This document shows positions 62,017 to 64,000 of a stretch of 64,000 nt of DNA, piece by piece. The stretch spans positions 1-64,000 of the forward strand of contig NZ_FXYA01000122.1 of the NCBI RefSeq assembly GCF_900184965.1. The letters are read 5' to 3'. The DNA comes from Akkermansia muciniphila. Its GTDB lineage: Bacteria > Verrucomicrobiota > Verrucomicrobiia > Verrucomicrobiales > Akkermansiaceae. The notes under the pieces were generated by a model. It was not told the origin of the DNA and searched no databases. It was given only the letters and a program-made list of their open reading frames with translations. The translations under genes were made by a program, and so were the position numbers. Positions within the stretch are counted from its first letter, which is position 1; each line of letters begins with the position of its first letter.

Positions 62017-62091
62017 GCGCGGTTAGCTCAGTGGTAGAGCAACACCTTGACATGGTGGAGGTCGTAGGTTCAAATCCTATACCGCGTACCA
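62017..62091 (+). tRNA. tRNA-Val(GAC)
   Basis: A 75-nt cloverleaf: acceptor GCGCGGT/ACCGCGT (G1-T72 wobble), anticodon loop TTGACAT (GAC), T arm GTAGGTTCAAATCCTAT, encoded CCA. It lies at the border of the prophage-like genes. Confidence 0.93.
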
Positions 62092-62100
62092 CCTTCAACA

Positions 62101-62133
62101 AAAAGACTGCCTCCGGTGAGGCAGTCTTTTTTT
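62101..62133 (+). terminator. Terminator after tRNA-Val
   Basis: AAAAGACTGCCTC-CGGT-GAGGCAGTCTTTT followed by TTTA; a perfect 13-bp stem. Confidence 0.95.
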
Positions 62134-62567
62134 ATTCTATCTATTGAATATCAAAAGGATTACATCATTTTTACCTGTCTGCAAATTCCGTCCGTTTACT
62201 AGGGGAACGCTAAAATGCGTTGACGTTTTGTGTAAAAAATTGTGCAGATAAATCGTAATTCATTTATGATAAATAATAACGTACAATATAACGAATGTCA
62301 TTCTCCTTAAAACCCCATTCCTTTCTAAAGCGCTCAATGCAAAAGATCAATTTGCGAGAATAAGAGAAAATACGGGAGATATCTACCTTTTTACTCACTT
62401 ACGGTGAACGATATGATGAATATTTCACCTCATGTGTTTCCCATGCGGGGAAAATGTTTTTCCAACTTTTTTTGAACACAAGCCCCTTCCCGGGACGCTA
62501 ATGATAGGAAGGCAGTCTAAGGCCCCAGCCCTTACCCCTCCTTCCCTGATGAAACAATGACCATTAA
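62134..62567. other. AT-rich gene-free border region
   Basis: About 430 bp between tRNA-Val and the phage genes. It contains an ATTTAT-G-ATAAAT palindrome near 62263 and a TTGACG box near 62221. No coding frame; attachment or promoter sites are possible but none was proven. Confidence 0.5.
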
Positions 62568-62597
62568 AAGCCCGGCGGAAGATACTCCGCCGGGCTT
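62568..62597 (-). terminator. Terminator of the phage structural operon
   Basis: Perfect 12-bp stem AAGCCCGGCGGA/TCCGCCGGGCTT, with a TTTTAAT tail on the minus strand, 40 bp after the last phage gene. Confidence 0.85.
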
Positions 62598-62636
62598 GCT
62601 TCTTATGAAACTCCGCTGGTTAAAGCGTCCGGGAAA

Positions 62637-63518
62637 TTAACGGGTGGTCAAACGGTCATATAACTCATTGGCATATTTATGATTGGGATGGTTCACATTC
62701 ATATACGCCTCATAAAGAGGATGGGATGGATCCGATTCCATCCGCATGGCTTCCTCCGTGGGGGAAGGCGCCGCATTTCCTGCATGATGGAGAGGAGCCT
62801 CATCAAGCAGGCGTGACGCCTGGTACAACAGGCGGATCGCATCCGGATTGGAACCGAGCCCCGGATTATCCAGCAAAGCGTCCGCGTCCACCCCTGTTTC
62901 AGAGGCAAGCCGCCGAAGAACGGCGGCAGCCCTGCCCATGTTGCGTTCATAATTGGAACCCCATTCCTGCTGAAGGGACTGTTCCGCCTGCATTTCCATC
63001 TCCATCCGGGCATCTTCCATGTGCTCGCGGGCCTCATCATATGCCTGGGCCATCGTCTCCTGAAGAGCGTTCATTGCCTCCGGCGGCACTCCGTAACGAT
63101 AGGCCGTGCGGGCCATGCGTTCTGCCAGGTCGGCATTCCATTCGCTTTCCGGCGTGGATTCAGGACGTTCCAGGCGGTATTCCTCCTCCGACTCCGGCAA
63201 TCCGGCCAGCCGGCGGAACCGCGCCATCTGTTCTTCATTCTCCACGCCGGGATAACGTCGCAGGCGTTCCAGCTCCGCGTAACTCTTCGCCAGAGCCTCC
63301 GGCGTCTTAAACTTGGAAAGGGATTTCTCCATCCCTTTCAGCTCATCAAACCGGGCGTACCAATCCGGAGCAAAACCTCCGTCCTCCCCCAGAAGGGGAG
63401 GAAAAGGTTCAGTTGGAACTGCGGCTCCGGCCAACGCTTCCGTCTCCGGGGAAACGGCCCCGGAACCCTCCGCATCCCTGAAAGGAGCGGCCATGCTGTT
63501 ATTAGTGGAATCAATCAT
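62637..63518 (-). CDS. Podovirus-like capsid assembly/scaffolding protein
   Basis: A 293-residue acidic helical protein. FKTPEALAKSYAELERLRRYPGVENEEQMARFRRLAGLPESEEEY is typical of phage scaffolding proteins (family: f-s-edLakSYleLek...). It is followed by YRLERPES and a long helix, about residues 150-190, with AYDEAREHMEDARMEMEMQAEQ. The position after a portal and a Bbp19-like gene fits the T7/Bbp podovirus order portal-Bbp19-scaffold-capsid, but here a terminator follows and no capsid gene is present on this side. It overlaps the upstream gene by 8 bp. Confidence 0.82.
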   Translation of the reverse strand: MIDSTNNSMAAPFRDAEGSGAVSPETEALAGAAVPTEPFPPLLGEDGGFAPDWYARFDELKGMEKSLSKFKTPEALAKSYAELERLRRYPGVENEEQMARFRRLAGLPESEEEYRLERPESTPESEWNADLAERMARTAYRYGVPPEAMNALQETMAQAYDEAREHMEDARMEMEMQAEQSLQQEWGSNYERNMGRAAAVLRRLASETGVDADALLDNPGLGSNPDAIRLLYQASRLLDEAPLHHAGNAAPSPTEEAMRMESDPSHPLYEAYMNVNHPNHKYANELYDRLTTR

Positions 63519-63792
63519 TTTTTTCTTCTTCTGTAGTTTCTTTAATGGCTAATTGGAGCTGGCGGCGGATGTACAGAAATATCTCCCTGTAGGCATCCCT
63601 CCTCATGGCGTCCAGAGGGTCGTAATTCCCCGAACTGCCTTGAAAAACGGGCAAATCAGTCTGGAAGCGGGCTTCCAGAAAGGAAAGCGCCTCACGCCCG
63701 TCCGGGGTGTCAAACACCCGGAGAAGCTGGCGCCTTTTGAGACGGGCCTCCCGGACGGAGGCCTCCTGCTGCAATGTTGTATCCTGGTTCAT
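63511..63792 (-). CDS. Bbp19-like phage protein
   Basis: A 93-residue protein. LKRRQLLRVFDTPDGREALSFLEARF and the end DAMRRDAYREIFLYIRRQL match the Bbp19-like phage family (family: rvFdtpdGr-vLedL...). It overlaps the portal gene end (ATGA) and the scaffold start (8 bp), so it is part of one tightly packed phage operon. Function in virions is not established. Confidence 0.8.
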   Translation of the reverse strand: MNQDTTLQQEASVREARLKRRQLLRVFDTPDGREALSFLEARFQTDLPVFQGSSGNYDPLDAMRRDAYREIFLYIRRQLQLAIKETTEEEKND

Positions 63793-64000
63793 TTTTGAAT
63801 CGCGGTTAACTGGTCAAGCAAAGGATTGAGGGAAGCGTAAGGATCCTCTTCCGCCGGAGCCGGGGAGGTTCCCTGCCGGAGGTCCGCCCGTTCCTTCCGC
63901 ATGGCGCGGACATCGGCCCAGGGCCTCAGCATGCTCTCCGGGGCTCCGTCCACCCGGGCGGACAGGCGGAAACAGTGGTCCCAGTCCACATGATCCGCCA
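63789..64000 (-). CDS. Phage portal (head-tail connector) protein, C-terminal part
   Basis: The frame is open to the window edge and its last 70 residues are visible. GAPESMLRPWADVRAMRKERADLRQ followed by a Pro/Ala-rich tail matches the C-terminus of podovirus head-to-tail connecting proteins (family: GvP.silRsee-V.aiReqRa). The bulk of the protein lies beyond 64000. A GTG at 63989 could be misread as a start, but the frame continues upstream without a stop. The overlap of 4 bp with the Bbp19-like gene is typical of phage operons. Confidence 0.75.
   Translation of the reverse strand, partial: ADHVDWDHCFRLSARVDGAPESMLRPWADVRAMRKERADLRQGTSPAPAEEDPYASLNPLLDQLTAIQK

Overview
The window looks like chromosomal DNA of Akkermansia muciniphila or a very close relative (Verrucomicrobiota). 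The cas9 fragment reads like the Akkermansia type II-C Cas9. There are secreted GH20 hexosaminidases, a PEP-CTERM surface protein, a partial propionate and methylmalonyl pathway, GC-rich codon use and few Shine-Dalgarno sequences. These family calls come from reading the translated sequence; no database was searched.

Left edge (1-1470): an IS21-like element end has cut the cas9 gene after codon 268. Upstream of cas9 a promoter, a possible tracrRNA and its terminator remain, but no array or cas1/cas2 is visible. Housekeeping and sulfur block (1594-7115): alr, then an Rrf2 regulator, metY, cysK, thiE and thiM, with a probable Rrf2 operator in front of metY. 7422-19471: a lone Panacea-domain protein, tRNA-Gln, two tandem GH20 genes that share near-identical blocks, meaB, a Nudix gene, a degenerate alkylsulfatase-like protein, ruvC, an rhlE-type helicase, an MBL hydrolase, pyrC and tRNA-Asp. 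19671-24492: marR plus RND pump operon. 24534-29143: folA/thyA, cardiolipin synthase and a carboxyltransferase subunit without a biotin domain.

29202-35491 is an accessory island. A tyrosine recombinase is followed by a 175-bp AT-rich segment bounded by 14-bp perfect inverted repeats. Then comes a three-gene restriction-modification-like operon: a methyltransferase-fold protein without NPPY, an NPPY methyltransferase with an AT-rich second half, and a GIY-YIG/SF2 helicase/Tudor-like fusion. A second pair of inverted repeats with the same GATT-YCT-AATC core and nearly the same spacing (182 bp) lies at 49583-49764, directly before a PEP-CTERM LamG-like surface protein gene. Together these suggest one recombinase flipping promoter segments in front of a defence operon and a surface protein. 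This is the main candidate for a new system in the window.

35522-49256: MATE transporter, Mrp/ApbC ATPase, PUR-domain protein, citramalate synthase, M3 peptidase and a complete RND-OMF tripartite pump. 50808-61845: Nudix, YcxB-like, PtsN-like IIA and ClC genes, a RAYT transposase flanked by REP-like GGGGTCAG sequences, gdhA, lpxB, a DedA protein, a C_GCAxxG protein, a ferritin-like protein and a thioredoxin-like protein. The right edge holds tRNA-Val and the start of a podovirus-like prophage structural operon on the minus strand (scaffold, Bbp19-like, portal C-terminus).
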